Part shown: positions 8,769 to 16,549 of the stretch, piece after piece
Layout: each line of letters starts with the position of its first letter
Position numbering within the stretch: the stretch's first letter is position 1
Source of the DNA: Akkermansiaceae bacterium
GTDB lineage: Bacteria > Verrucomicrobiota > Verrucomicrobiia > Verrucomicrobiales > DEV007
Length of the DNA: 64,000 bases
Reading direction: 5' to 3'
Assembly (NCBI GenBank): GCA_024233005.1
Contig: JACKQE010000006.1
Span: 124,001 to 188,000, forward strand
Position numbers and translations under genes: made by a program
Notes under the pieces: generated by a model
Told to the model about the DNA's origin: nothing
The model's database searches: none
The model's input: the letters and a program-made list of their open reading frames with translations, nothing else

Positions 8769-9611
8769 ATGGTATTTCAAATCAACTCAGAATTGCACTA
8801 TGCAGTGTTGGAGCGCAGCACGGTGCTTTTGAGCATCCACGCCCTGCGAACAGCAAATCAGACGGTGTTGAGCGAATCCTTCGAGATCACCCCCGGGGTG
8901 TGCTGGGAAGAATTCCCGACCCAGTCCGGCCAGAACCGCTATCTCATCCTCGACACGGGAGAGGCCATCTCTCTAAATCTGTCGTATGCGGCCCGGGTGG
9001 AGACCCGCATCAGGATGAACCATCATTCTGAAATCCACGGCGTACCGATCACCCAAATCAGACCCTCGGACATTCCCTATCTCTTTCCGAGCCGCTACTG
9101 CCAGTCGGATCGCTTGGGGCGTCTCGCGATCAAAATGTTCGGCAGGATTTGCCACCCCTATGACCAGGTCGTGGCCATCTCGGACTGGATCTTTGAGAAC
9201 ATCGACTACCTCTCCGGCAGCACCAATGGGGAAACTTCGGCCTTCGACACGGTGACCCAGCGGGCCGGCGTCTGCCGTGATTTCGCGCATCTCGGGATCG
9301 CCTTCTGCCGGGCCCTCTCGATCCCGGCCCGTTACTTTAGCGGGTATGCCTGCCAGATGCAGCCTCCGGATTTCCACGCCTGTTTCGAGGCCTGCATCGG
9401 CAACCGCTGGTATGTCTTTGATCCCACCAGACTGGCTCCCCTCAACGGACTGGTCCGGGTGGCGACCGGCCGGGACGCGGCGGACACGGCAGTGGCGACG
9501 ATTTTTGGACTCATGGAGCTCACCGGCATGTCCGTTTCCTGTGTCTCACCCAACTTCCAAGCCCTCTCCGCCGCTGATTTGGCCCATCAGGCGGTCATCA
9601 TCGAATCCTGA
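8769..9611 (+). CDS. Transglutaminase-like cysteine peptidase-fold protein
   Basis: A 280-residue protein with a beta-rich N-terminal half (1-105, like the bacterial transglutaminase-like N domain) and a transglutaminase core. The papain-like triad can be read as Cys169 in RAGVCRDFAH, His203 in DFHACFEAC and Asp218 in WYVFDPTR. Family members act as peptidases or amide-forming enzymes; several cluster with peptide or amino-acid ligases, but no such partner is beside this one. No signal peptide is evident, so it is probably cytoplasmic. It stands alone between an SGNH hydrolase and a convergent hypothetical gene. Confidence 0.85.
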   Translation: MVFQINSELHYAVLERSTVLLSIHALRTANQTVLSESFEITPGVCWEEFPTQSGQNRYLILDTGEAISLNLSYAARVETRIRMNHHSEIHGVPITQIRPSDIPYLFPSRYCQSDRLGRLAIKMFGRICHPYDQVVAISDWIFENIDYLSGSTNGETSAFDTVTQRAGVCRDFAHLGIAFCRALSIPARYFSGYACQMQPPDFHACFEACIGNRWYVFDPTRLAPLNGLVRVATGRDAADTAVATIFGLMELTGMSVSCVSPNFQALSAADLAHQAVIIES

Positions 9612-9626
9612 AGGACGCCGGCGGCG

Positions 9627-10217
9627 TCAGGGCAGCGCGGGCACGAGTTTGGGATCATACGTGGCGCCCCGGGACACCTGGATCAGCGTCATCCGGATCT
9701 TGGTGGGAAAGAACTTTTCGTGATCGGGACGCTTGTGGGCGTGGCCCTTCCCCCCGCTGTTGTCCTTGATGACGAGGTGCATCTCCTTGATGCCCTCCGA
9801 CCAGACTATGTCGTCGTGTTGCCAGAATTTGGTCATGTCGATGTCTTTTTCATACACGCCGGCCTTGCTGTAGACGTCCGTGCCGATGCAGCCGTACCCG
9901 TGGTTCTGCCCTTTATTGGGGATGTAGCAGACGCTCCAGGTGGTGGGCTCGTCCCCGGCGGGTTTCTCGATGACTTCGAGGCGCACATGGACGGTGCCAT
10001 TCCGGTAATCGACCGGTGCGGTCCAGTCTTTGGGCCGCCCGGCATTCAGCTTGTCTCCTTGAACATAGTAATGGGACGGGTTCGGCTTGGCATTGTCGGC
10101 GTCGGCCTTGGTGTAGTTAAACGTCACATCAAAAAGCACAAACTGTTCTGCCCTGCCGGTCAAAGGGCCGACGCAAAAGCACAGCAAGGCGAAGCACGAG
10201 ATACGAAAGGGATCCAT
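9627..10217 (-). CDS. Exported protein of unknown function
   Basis: A 196-residue protein with a signal peptide (about residues 1-23, MDPFRISCFALLCFCVGPLT then RAEQ). I do not recognise the family. The mature part looks like a single beta-rich domain, with FVLFDVTFNYTKADADNAKPN at its start, repeated aromatic residues and two cysteines (SVCYIPNKGQNHGYGC). It lacks the motifs of known hydrolases or binding modules. It is convergent with the transglutaminase-like gene (15 bp apart) and divergent from the PhoPQ-type hydrolase, whose start is about 150 bp away, so the two could be co-regulated. Confidence 0.75.
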   Translation of the reverse strand: MDPFRISCFALLCFCVGPLTGRAEQFVLFDVTFNYTKADADNAKPNPSHYYVQGDKLNAGRPKDWTAPVDYRNGTVHVRLEVIEKPAGDEPTTWSVCYIPNKGQNHGYGCIGTDVYSKAGVYEKDIDMTKFWQHDDIVWSEGIKEMHLVIKDNSGGKGHAHKRPDHEKFFPTKIRMTLIQVSRGATYDPKLVPALP

Positions 10218-10368
10218 GGGAGGGCCGGGGTCGGGTTGGAGAATAATGTCGAACCCATTGTGCCCGGCGGAGTTGGTCCGGTCAATGCCGGATCCTTCCC
10301 GGGGACATCCCTTGTATCCGCCACGGTTTGAGTGGTTCCCATTCCGGAAAGTTCAGTATCATGCGATC

Positions 10369-11838
10369 ATGAATCCCATCGTCTGCGGCAGCCTCGCCGT
10401 TTTCCTGCTGAGCCTCGGATCCTCCCGGGCCGAGATCCAAACGGGACACTATGACCTGGCGGAAGTGAAAGATGCTTCGACGCTGGAAACCACAGTGATC
10501 GCCGACTGGCAGCCTTTGGAGAAAGATCCTTCGATCCGGCAAAAGCTCGTCGAAATCACCATCGGAGAATGGTGGCCGGGCCAGAAGGTGCGGCTGCCGG
10601 TGACATTCAATGCCCCGGCCACGGGAGGTCCCTGCCGGCACATCGTGGTTGGCAATGCCGGACTCGCTGTCAAAGCGGCCACTCCCGGGGGCGCCATGCT
10701 GCGCCTGCTCAAGGAGCACGGGGTCGGCGTGGTCCTGATCGGCATGGGCACCATCGATGCCATGGAGCCGGCTCCCCTCCTGATGTCAGGCATGAAAGCA
10801 CACCTGCTGGCGACCAAGGACGCGCGCTACACGCCTGCCTGGATCTGGGGACTGAGCGACATGCGGGCCATCACCGCTGCCCTGGCGGAGAGCGAGGTCT
10901 TCCAACCGGTCAAAATCCTCGTCACCGGCGGGTCGAAACGCGGCGTGGCCGCCGCCGCCGCGGGCATCCATGACGACCGGGTCACCGCCATCCTGCCCGT
11001 GGTGGCGCCGATCCTCGATTCTCCCGGCGGGCCTTATGTCCATGGCATGATGCCGGAGTCCATCCAGCAGATGAACGAACAATTCCTGCTCGAGGTGAGG
11101 GCCGGAAAGATCCCCGGGGTTCCTGTCTCGGCCGCGGAACCACTGATCGCCCGGGACAAGATCCGGGCCGACGAACGCATCGACCAAGCCGCCGCCCGAA
11201 CCGCCGGTTGGACCGATGCGGAAATGCGGGCGATGTGCTCCGGAGCCTGGAGTGTCTGCCGCACCACCGATCATTGGGAGGCTCTTCAAAAACGCGGTCT
11301 GGAGATTTTCTATAATCAGGGGTCCAATGACAACGTCGGCCCCGGTCTGCTCAAACTCGGACAGGATTTCCCGGATTTCCCGATCTACATCGTTCCCGGA
11401 GGCCAACATGGCGGCGCCAAAGAAACCGGCTTCACCAAGCAGGTCGGAGGCCTGCCCGAAGTGGATGAGAATCTTCTCGCCTTCGCGCGGCACCACTTTT
11501 TCAACAACTGCCGCATGGTGGCAACGCCTCGAATCACCACCCAATGGGACGCGGCCTCCCGCCAGCTCACCATCACCGCGACATTTCCCGATGGCAGCGC
11601 GCCCGGGGTAAACACGTTATGGACCTCGCCCGACCGTCACCCGGACTACTCGATGCAGATGGAATATGACGCCTGGTCGTCCACTTCCATGTCCTCCCCG
11701 AAAGCGGCGGTGTTTGATGCCGGCCTGACCGTTCCCGCCGGCACGAAAACGCTGGACTTGGTCACCGTCCACGCCCACCAGGAAAACGGCTCCACACTTA
11801 CGGTGTCGAGCCCGCTGCTACGGCTCAATCTGGAGTGA
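10369..11838 (+). CDS. Exported PhoPQ-activated-pathogenicity-type alpha/beta hydrolase
   Basis: A 489-residue exported protein. The open frame begins at 10216, but the ATG at 10369 starts a clean signal peptide (MNPIVCGSLAVFLLSLGSSR). The middle region, with WIWGLSDMRAITAA, VKILVTGGSKRG and DDRVTAILPVV, matches the alpha/beta-hydrolase core of the PhoPQ-regulated (PqaA-like) family, with Ser in GGSKRG as nucleophile and a later acid/His region around NDNVGPG and PGGQHGG. The C-terminal quarter looks like a beta-sandwich. Biochemical role in this family is poorly defined. The stop at 11838 abuts the convergent thioesterase stop. Confidence 0.75.
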   Translation: MNPIVCGSLAVFLLSLGSSRAEIQTGHYDLAEVKDASTLETTVIADWQPLEKDPSIRQKLVEITIGEWWPGQKVRLPVTFNAPATGGPCRHIVVGNAGLAVKAATPGGAMLRLLKEHGVGVVLIGMGTIDAMEPAPLLMSGMKAHLLATKDARYTPAWIWGLSDMRAITAALAESEVFQPVKILVTGGSKRGVAAAAAGIHDDRVTAILPVVAPILDSPGGPYVHGMMPESIQQMNEQFLLEVRAGKIPGVPVSAAEPLIARDKIRADERIDQAAARTAGWTDAEMRAMCSGAWSVCRTTDHWEALQKRGLEIFYNQGSNDNVGPGLLKLGQDFPDFPIYIVPGGQHGGAKETGFTKQVGGLPEVDENLLAFARHHFFNNCRMVATPRITTQWDAASRQLTITATFPDGSAPGVNTLWTSPDRHPDYSMQMEYDAWSSTSMSSPKAAVFDAGLTVPAGTKTLDLVTVHAHQENGSTLTVSSPLLRLNLE

Positions 11839-12285
11839 TCACTCCCGCAACGCGACAAAGTCACCCTCGAACTCCACGCAGACCCGGTCCGCGTGCTCCA
11901 CGCGCACCCGCAGGGTGATCCTCGCCTTCCCGGTGGCGTGGAAGGTCGCCCTGAAAGTCTCCATCCCGGCCGCATCAGGGCGTTCACAGAAGGCCCGGAG
12001 CTGTCCCTTCACGGGACGCAGGTAACGGATGGTGCTCCCCCGCACCACGATGTGCGCGTCCCGATCCCCCAGCTCCAGCCACAGCATCACATAACCGGCC
12101 AAAGTGGCCAGGGCACTGAGACTGCCCCCGAAAGCGGTGCCGAGATGGTTGTGGTTCGGCTCCAGTGGCGCCGTCACCAGCAACTGACCGCCATCCAACT
12201 GCTCCAGACGCACCCCCATGGCCGCGGTGAGGGGAATCTGTTCGTGCAAAAAGCGCTCCGTCTCGCGCAACAATTCCGGGGTCAT
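11839..12285 (-). CDS. YiiD_C-type hotdog-fold thioesterase
   Basis: A 148-residue hotdog-fold protein. EPNHNHLGTAFGGSLSALA matches the substrate/CoA-binding helix of the YiiD C-terminal putative thioesterase domain, and the rest has the alternating strands of that fold (VVRGSTIRYLRPV and ITLRVRVEHADRVCVEFEGDF). Such proteins hydrolyse acyl-CoA thioesters; the specific acyl group is unknown. Here it stands alone rather than fused to an acetyltransferase as in E. coli YiiD. Its stop touches the convergent hydrolase stop, with no spacer. Confidence 0.85.
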   Translation of the reverse strand: MTPELLRETERFLHEQIPLTAAMGVRLEQLDGGQLLVTAPLEPNHNHLGTAFGGSLSALATLAGYVMLWLELGDRDAHIVVRGSTIRYLRPVKGQLRAFCERPDAAGMETFRATFHATGKARITLRVRVEHADRVCVEFEGDFVALRE

Positions 12286-12485
12286 GAGTGGCCAAGCAGT
12301 TCGTGGTATGATTCCGGCCCCAGAAGTGACCGGATCTCATTGTACCCCACGGCAGGGGTTAGCGCCACAACCGGAAACGATGACCCGAACGGCAGCCCCC
12401 CCGCCGCATCCCCTTCCCAAAATCGTTCACCAAAAGGCAAAAACGGATTGCCCTGGGCTTGCCTGCGATGGTAAAACCGTCTCCC

Positions 12486-13694
12486 ATGGCCAAGCTCTAC
12501 CCCCCTCCGCCACCGCCTCCGCCACGGCATCTCCGGACTCCTGCCAAACCATCCTCCACCGCGGCGGTGATCACGCTGGTGTTCGGGATTCTGGGATTCT
12601 GCGTGCCGATTCTCGCCATCGCCGCGATCATTTGCGGGCACATCTGCGTCTCCGACACCACCAAAACTCCGGGCGGACGGCCGGGACGTGGCATGGCGCT
12701 GGGCGGTTTGACCCTAGGCTATCTGGGCCTCATCGTTTGGGGAATCTGCATCATGGTGATGGTGGTCTCCTCCAAAAAGAGTGCCGCGGAATCCGCCTCC
12801 CTCTTCCCCGTGAGGCAGGAGCCCATTCCCGCCTTTCCGGCCCTGCCGGAATTCACCACCCTTGAGCCCTCCGGCGTGCGGGTCGGTCAGGTTCGCCTGC
12901 AGGGTTCCGGCCCGGGTGGCGGGATGACCCTCCGCGTCTACCTTCCCGCGGGGGAGTCCCCCGCCAAGGGTTCCCTGCCCTGTGTGCTCACCGCCCCCGC
13001 CGGATCCAATCTGCTGCAGGGTAACGGGGTTGAGCCCTTGGATGAGGACGCCTACCATGACGAGTCGCTGCCCTATGCCGAAGCCGGCATGGTCGTGGTC
13101 CTCTACTCGATCGATGGTGAGACCGGAGAGGCGGAAGAGGAAACCGAGAACGTGGAGGCGATGAGCCGGGCCTATGAGGAGTTCCGCGCCGCCCAGGCCG
13201 GGGTGGTCAATGGACGCAACGCCCTCGAATTTGCCCTGGCCAGACTGCCCATGGTCGACCGCGGCCGGATCTACTCGGCGGGTCACAGTTCAGCGGGCAC
13301 GCTCTCCCTCCTGCTCGCCGCCCACGAAAATAGGCTGAAAGGGTGCATCGCCTATGCCCCCTGCGGCGATGTCAGTCACTTCCACAAAAGACTTCTCTCC
13401 GAATCCGGCCTCTCTCTCTATTTCAAAGACATCAGGTCGTTTTTAAAGCGCAGCTCCCCCGTGACCCACCTCGCCTCACTGGACCTGCCGGTCTTTCTCT
13501 TCCAATCCAAAGATGACACCGTGGCCCGCTACGCGGAAGCGCAGGCTTTCTACCAGAAGGCCAAACAGGTCGCCTCGGAGCGGGCTCTCCCCAAATCGGA
13601 CCTCACTTTCAAGGTCGTCCCCGAAGGGGGACACTATGACTCCATGATCGAGGCCGGCATCCCGGCGGCCATCGACTGGATCAAGGAGCACTGA
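12486..13694 (+). CDS. Membrane-anchored DUF4190 plus alpha/beta hydrolase fusion
   Basis: A 402-residue protein from the ATG at 12486. A proline-only stretch (residues 5-12) precedes two transmembrane helices with the glycine-rich pattern of DUF4190 domains (ITLVFGILGFCVPILAIAAI and MALGGLTLGYLGLIVWGICI). From about residue 130 an alpha/beta hydrolase domain follows, with a nucleophile elbow GHSSAGTL, an acid near FLFQSKDDTVARY and a terminal His in EGGHYDS. The catalytic domain is therefore held at the membrane, most likely on its outer face. Substrate unknown; dienelactone-hydrolase or prolyl-oligopeptidase-like relatives are possible. Confidence 0.8.
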   Translation: MAKLYPPPPPPPPRHLRTPAKPSSTAAVITLVFGILGFCVPILAIAAIICGHICVSDTTKTPGGRPGRGMALGGLTLGYLGLIVWGICIMVMVVSSKKSAAESASLFPVRQEPIPAFPALPEFTTLEPSGVRVGQVRLQGSGPGGGMTLRVYLPAGESPAKGSLPCVLTAPAGSNLLQGNGVEPLDEDAYHDESLPYAEAGMVVVLYSIDGETGEAEEETENVEAMSRAYEEFRAAQAGVVNGRNALEFALARLPMVDRGRIYSAGHSSAGTLSLLLAAHENRLKGCIAYAPCGDVSHFHKRLLSESGLSLYFKDIRSFLKRSSPVTHLASLDLPVFLFQSKDDTVARYAEAQAFYQKAKQVASERALPKSDLTFKVVPEGGHYDSMIEAGIPAAIDWIKEH

Positions 13695-13717
13695 AGACCG
13701 TCCCCGCCACCGCGGAC

Positions 13718-14599
13718 TCAGCCCCCCTGCCCAAGCAAACCGCTGTCCCGCAGCCATTCGCGGAAGCGCAACGGCCAGTCCCCTGCCGCGCTGGTCGTGC
13801 CGGGGCGGTAGCCGAAGCCATGCTTGGCCTCGGAGTAAATGTGCAGCTCGGCTTTGACCCCGGCTTTCTTGTATTGCAGGTAGAGCGAGGCCATGCCTTC
13901 GGCAATGTCGGGACGGTCCCCATAGCCGCAGGCGATGAAGGCGGGCGGATTGTCCGGTGAGACCGTGAATCGTTCCGAGCTGCCCGGGTAGATCAGCCCG
14001 ACGAAATCCGGGCGACAGCTCTGGCGCTCCACCACGTCTCCGGACTCCACCTTCCCCGCATCATAAGCCATGCCCGCCAATCCCGCGAGCTCGCCTCCGG
14101 CGGAAAACCCGATGATGCCGACCCGGGCGGGATCGACCTTCCATTCCGCCGCGCGGCTTCGAACGAGGCGCAGGGCCCGGCGGGTGTCGGCCATGGCGTG
14201 GTCGTCCACCGTGTAGATGGACCCCTCCTCGCGGGCGAGGCGGTATTTCAGGACAAACGCGGCGATCCCATGGGCCGCGAACCACTCCCCGAGCGCGTAG
14301 CCCTCATGCCCGAGACAGAGGACGCGGTGCCCGCCTCCGGGAGCGATCACGACCGCCGTGCCGGTCGCCTGGTTCGACACCGGGAGGAAAGGGGTCACGC
14401 TGGGTTGGTGGACATTGGTGACATTGCATTTGCCTTTGGCATCGGCCTCGACTTTTTCGGCCTCTCCGGCGCGGGATTCCGAGCCGGGCGCGGCCCCCGC
14501 CCAGAGCGGCACGGAGGGAGGCGGATCGCCGGCATGGACGACAGGGAGGGCAGTGATGGCGCAGGCCAGGACAAGGGAGGCAAGGGAAAGGCGTTTCAT
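13718..14599 (-). CDS. Exported alpha/beta hydrolase (carbohydrate-esterase/BD-FAE-like)
   Basis: A 293-residue exported esterase. The ATG at 14599 starts a signal peptide (MKRLSLASLVLACAITALPV followed by VHAG) and is preferred over the longer frame. The mature protein has the HGG-like region changed to APGGGHRVL, a nucleophile elbow GFSAGGELAG, an Asp near CGYGDRPDIAEG and a C-terminal His in KHGFGY. This arrangement is common in feruloyl/acetyl-xylan-type esterases of PVC bacteria, but polysaccharide specificity is not shown. Convergent with the preceding hydrolase gene. Confidence 0.82.
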   Translation of the reverse strand: MKRLSLASLVLACAITALPVVHAGDPPPSVPLWAGAAPGSESRAGEAEKVEADAKGKCNVTNVHQPSVTPFLPVSNQATGTAVVIAPGGGHRVLCLGHEGYALGEWFAAHGIAAFVLKYRLAREEGSIYTVDDHAMADTRRALRLVRSRAAEWKVDPARVGIIGFSAGGELAGLAGMAYDAGKVESGDVVERQSCRPDFVGLIYPGSSERFTVSPDNPPAFIACGYGDRPDIAEGMASLYLQYKKAGVKAELHIYSEAKHGFGYRPGTTSAAGDWPLRFREWLRDSGLLGQGG

Positions 14600-14673
14600 G
14601 GGCAGAAGTCCCACTCTGAAGGGGAATTTCCCCGCTGGCAAGTGGCGCCCGTTGCATTACCCTCCCTCAGACC

Positions 14674-15579
14674 ATGAGAATCGCGTCCCTCCTCCTCCTG
14701 CTCGCCCTTCCCATCCCCGGTTTCCTGCAGGCCGACGATGCCGCCGTCGCGGAAACCCTCCGCGCCCTTGGCGGAGAGGTCACCCTCACGGAGGGCACCG
14801 CCACCAAGGTCGTCTTTCGGGACTGCTCGAAACTGGGCGATGCCGAGTTCCGCGGTATCGGGCAACTCCGCGGGCTCAAGGTCCTCACCCTCTATGGACA
14901 ATGCCACGGGCTGACCGATGCCACCCTGCCGCATCTGGCCCCACTGACTGCCTTGGAGGAACTCAGCACCGACGGCATCCGGGTCAGTGATGCCGGCTTG
15001 AAAGCCCTCACCGCGCTGGTCTCGCTCAAAAGCGCCGCGTTCTTTCACACTTCCTTCGGCATGCCCGGTTTCGACGGCACCGGCTTTGGAGCGCTCCGGG
15101 CCCTGCCAAAGCTGGAGCGGCTCACCGTGGCGGGGATTTCGATGGGCGATGCGGGTTTTGCCGCCCTCGCGGAAATCGAGCAACTGCGCGATTTCTCCAC
15201 CTGGCACACCTACCAGACCGCGGAGGGGAACCGATCGATTGCCCGCTTGAAGAACCTCCGCTCCCTGCGGTTGGGCCAGCGCCTGCCCCGCCACGTGGAC
15301 GGCGCCCCGGCCCCGCCGAGCCTGACCGACGCCTCTCTGCGGGACTTCCTTGGTCTGAGCGATCTGGAGACCCTCACCCTGATGGAGGGCCGCTTCACCC
15401 CGGAGGCGCTGGCGGCATTGAAAGCCCTGCCCCATCTAAAAAAGCTGAACCTCCAAGTAGCCCCGCTGACCCCGGAGCAGCTCGATCGGGTCAAAGCCGC
15501 CCTGCCCGGCGTGGCGGTTGAGTGGAAACCCCTGACCGACGAGGAGGCGAAAAAGCTCGAGCTTTATCTCAAGCAGTAA
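14674..15579 (+). CDS. Exported leucine-rich-repeat protein
   Basis: A 301-residue protein with a signal peptide (MRIASLLLLLALPIPGFLQA) and at least eight LRR-like units of the cysteine-poor type, for example LRGLKVLTLYGQCHGLTDAT, LTALEELSTDGIRVSDAG, LPKLERLTVAGISMGDAGF and LSDLETLTLMEGRFTPEAL. The solenoid is expected to act as a binding surface outside the cytoplasm; no enzymatic domain is attached. Such small exported LRR proteins are frequent in planctomycetes and verrucomicrobia, with unknown ligands. It is divergent from the BD-FAE-like esterase and 43 bp upstream of the next hydrolase. Confidence 0.85.
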   Translation: MRIASLLLLLALPIPGFLQADDAAVAETLRALGGEVTLTEGTATKVVFRDCSKLGDAEFRGIGQLRGLKVLTLYGQCHGLTDATLPHLAPLTALEELSTDGIRVSDAGLKALTALVSLKSAAFFHTSFGMPGFDGTGFGALRALPKLERLTVAGISMGDAGFAALAEIEQLRDFSTWHTYQTAEGNRSIARLKNLRSLRLGQRLPRHVDGAPAPPSLTDASLRDFLGLSDLETLTLMEGRFTPEALAALKALPHLKKLNLQVAPLTPEQLDRVKAALPGVAVEWKPLTDEEAKKLELYLKQ

Positions 15580-15622
15580 GAAAGGCGATCCGTCCCCCCG
15601 CCCAGCCTCCCGCAGCCCTGAC

Positions 15623-16486
15623 ATGATCATTTCCGGCGAATCCTACCACTCCGATGCAGCCGGCATGCGTCTTTACCGGCACCGCTTCTCCCCCGCCCAC
15701 GCCACCCAGCCAGTGGCGGGCGTGGTTCTCATGCTCCACGGCCTCGGCGACCATCTGGAATGCCATGCCCGCGCCGCCCTGGAGGTTTTCTGCCCCCGGG
15801 GTTGGCACTGCGTGGGCGTCGACTGGCCCGGCAATGGCCGTTCCGAGGGCAAGCGCGGCCACATCGACAGCGTCGCCCACGCCATGGACATCCTCGACGA
15901 GGCCTTGGTCCAAGTGCGGCACGAATACGGTCCCTCCCAGCCGGTGGGATACTACGCCCACTCCACCGGCGCCTTGATCCTCCTCCAGTATCTCCGTCTC
16001 CGGGCCCCCGGCAAGGTCCCCTGGCTCTGGCTCAGCTCCCCGCTCCTCGTGCCGACCTGGCGCCAGTCAGCCTTCAAGGTGGCCGCCGCACCGATCGTCG
16101 CGCGACTCCTGCCGCGGTTCACCGTCGACACCGGGGTCCGCCCACCCGAGTGCTTCCGCATCACCGGCACCCCCGAGCAACTCAAAAAACGCTTCGCCCA
16201 TTGCCACCACCACATCAGCCTCGGTTTCGGGGCGGATCTGATCCGCCATGGCGAAACCATCGGGGAATGCGCCGCCGCCATCACTGATCCCACGGCCCTG
16301 CTCCTCACCCAGGGCTCGGCCGATGTGATCTGCCCGCCGCAGTTCTCCGAACCCTGGTTTGAACGGGTTCCGGCAGCGCGGAAACGCTTCGCCCTGCTCC
16401 CCGGACTCCACCATGAGACCCTCCGCGAACCCGAGGATTCCGCCGTGGTCACCGCCAATCTATGGCTCGACGAGATCGGGGCCTGA
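15623..16486 (+). CDS. Alpha/beta hydrolase, monoacylglycerol lipase/lysophospholipase-like
   Basis: A 287-residue hydrolase of the serine aminopeptidase S33 (Hydrolase_4) type. The oxyanion region is MLHGLGDHLECH, the nucleophile Ser lies in YAHSTGALILL (elbow Y-A-H-S-T-G instead of the common GHSMGG), the acid is in LTQGSADVICPP, and the catalytic His is in LPGLHHETLRE. No signal peptide is seen. Relatives hydrolyse monoacylglycerols or lysophospholipids. It may follow the LRR gene in one transcript (43 bp apart, same strand). Confidence 0.85.
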   Translation: MIISGESYHSDAAGMRLYRHRFSPAHATQPVAGVVLMLHGLGDHLECHARAALEVFCPRGWHCVGVDWPGNGRSEGKRGHIDSVAHAMDILDEALVQVRHEYGPSQPVGYYAHSTGALILLQYLRLRAPGKVPWLWLSSPLLVPTWRQSAFKVAAAPIVARLLPRFTVDTGVRPPECFRITGTPEQLKKRFAHCHHHISLGFGADLIRHGETIGECAAAITDPTALLLTQGSADVICPPQFSEPWFERVPAARKRFALLPGLHHETLREPEDSAVVTANLWLDEIGA

Positions 16487-16549
16487 CACGGATTTCTCCG
16501 GTCAGATCGTCTCCGCCCTGCAGAACGGGAGCCCGGGCAGCCGCCCAGC

